From: Natrialba sp. SSL1
GTDB taxonomy: Archaea; Halobacteriota; Halobacteria; Halobacteriales; Natrialbaceae
Direction of reading: 5' to 3'
NCBI RefSeq assembly: GCF_001861355.1
Contig: NZ_MASN01000001.1
Span: 1 to 64,000, forward strand
Length of the DNA stretch: 64,000 nt
A program made the translations under genes and the position numbers. How positions within the stretch are numbered: the first letter of the stretch is position 1; every line of letters starts with the position of its first letter. This document shows positions 63,650 to 64,000 of the stretch, piece after piece. The notes beneath the pieces were generated by a model, which was not told where the DNA came from, searched no databases, and saw nothing but the letters and a program-made list of their open reading frames with translations.

Positions 63650-63964
63650 CTACTCGTCCGTGTTCGTCGGTTCCCGTCCCAACTCGGCCGCGACGGCATC
63701 GACCTTCTCGGCCGCGGTCACCTCACGCGTGCGCTTATCATCGATTTTCAGCACGGTGCTCACACGATCTCCGTCGACAGCATCGTGTGCCGCCTGCGCC
63801 GCCGCAAAGAGTTCGTCCGTGCTCTCGGCTTCGATCACGGTCCCCATCGGATTCGTCTCGTACTCGACGTCGTACTCCTCGAGTGCGTCGACTGCCTTCG
63901 CGACCTCCGCGGACATGCTGTCTTCGATTACCGGTGCAACGCTCAGGAGTGCGATTACGGTCAT
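63650..63964 (-). CDS. MTH1187/YkoF-family thiamine-binding-like protein
   Basis: A 104-residue protein of the MTH1187 family: MTVIALLSVAPVIEDSMSAE, AVDALEEYDVEYETNPMGTVIEAE and VDGDRVSTVLKIDDKRT. The fold is ferredoxin-like and related proteins bind thiamine. Function in haloarchaea is not established. Complete within the window. Confidence 0.88.
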   Translation of the reverse strand: MTVIALLSVAPVIEDSMSAEVAKAVDALEEYDVEYETNPMGTVIEAESTDELFAAAQAAHDAVDGDRVSTVLKIDDKRTREVTAAEKVDAVAAELGREPTNTDE

Positions 63965-64000
63965 AGCGGTTGTCTCTCACCACGTTCGGTGTTATCCTAA

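Overview
The window is haloarchaeal chromosome or megaplasmid DNA. Most proteins are strongly acidic, most genes are GC-rich, and the gene families are typical of extreme halophiles: a HalOD1 domain, Cdc48-type AAA ATPase, methenyl-H4MPT cyclohydrolase, two-gene KefB/TrkA-like antiporters and Tat lipoproteins. I cannot fix the genus from sequence alone. No rRNA, tRNA or CRISPR array was seen.

Region 1 (1-7.3 kb) is an AT-rich, patchy surface-polysaccharide island. It holds the 3' part of a sulfatase, a GT4 and a GT2 glycosyltransferase and an FkbM methyltransferase. Between them lie decayed IS630-type and ISH8/IS4-type transposase remnants. An intact IS6-family element with 12-bp inverted repeats and an 8-bp target duplication follows.

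Region 2 (7.3-18.1 kb) is a graveyard of insertion sequences mixed with toxin-antitoxin modules. It contains two broken IS1341/IS605-type tnpB genes with palindromic ends, a small RHH gene beside one of them, UPF0175/PIN, VapB with a possible VapC remnant, TumE/TumA, a nucleotidyltransferase pair, HTH/MazF and RelB/RelE. A sugar-nucleotide epimerase sits inside it.

Region 3 (18-29.4 kb) starts with two sensor histidine kinases; the first carries a complete-looking LOV blue-light domain. Then come secreted or membrane-anchored proteins, including a 532-residue signal-peptide protein with five Q/N-rich blocks that resemble curlin repeats and a small divergent relative. A larC gene with a histidine-rich insertion closes the region.

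Region 4 (29.7-43.2 kb) is mostly core: Cdc48, an EamA transporter, a five-gene dipeptide/oligopeptide ABC operon (order A-B-C-D-F on the minus strand), an RNase H-like protein and two small conserved haloarchaeal genes.

Region 5 (43.4-54.1 kb) has six CPA2 antiporter genes arranged as three two-gene operons. In each, the two genes overlap by exactly 8 nt (ATGNNTGA). The first members have an altered nucleotide-binding motif; two of the three second members have the canonical one.

Region 6 (54.2-64 kb) is housekeeping: methylglyoxal synthase beside a glyoxalase-like protein, pyrF, an OsmC-family protein, a GTPBP1-like GTPase, a HAD hydrolase, mch, an HMA-domain metal-binding protein and a thiamine-binding-like protein.
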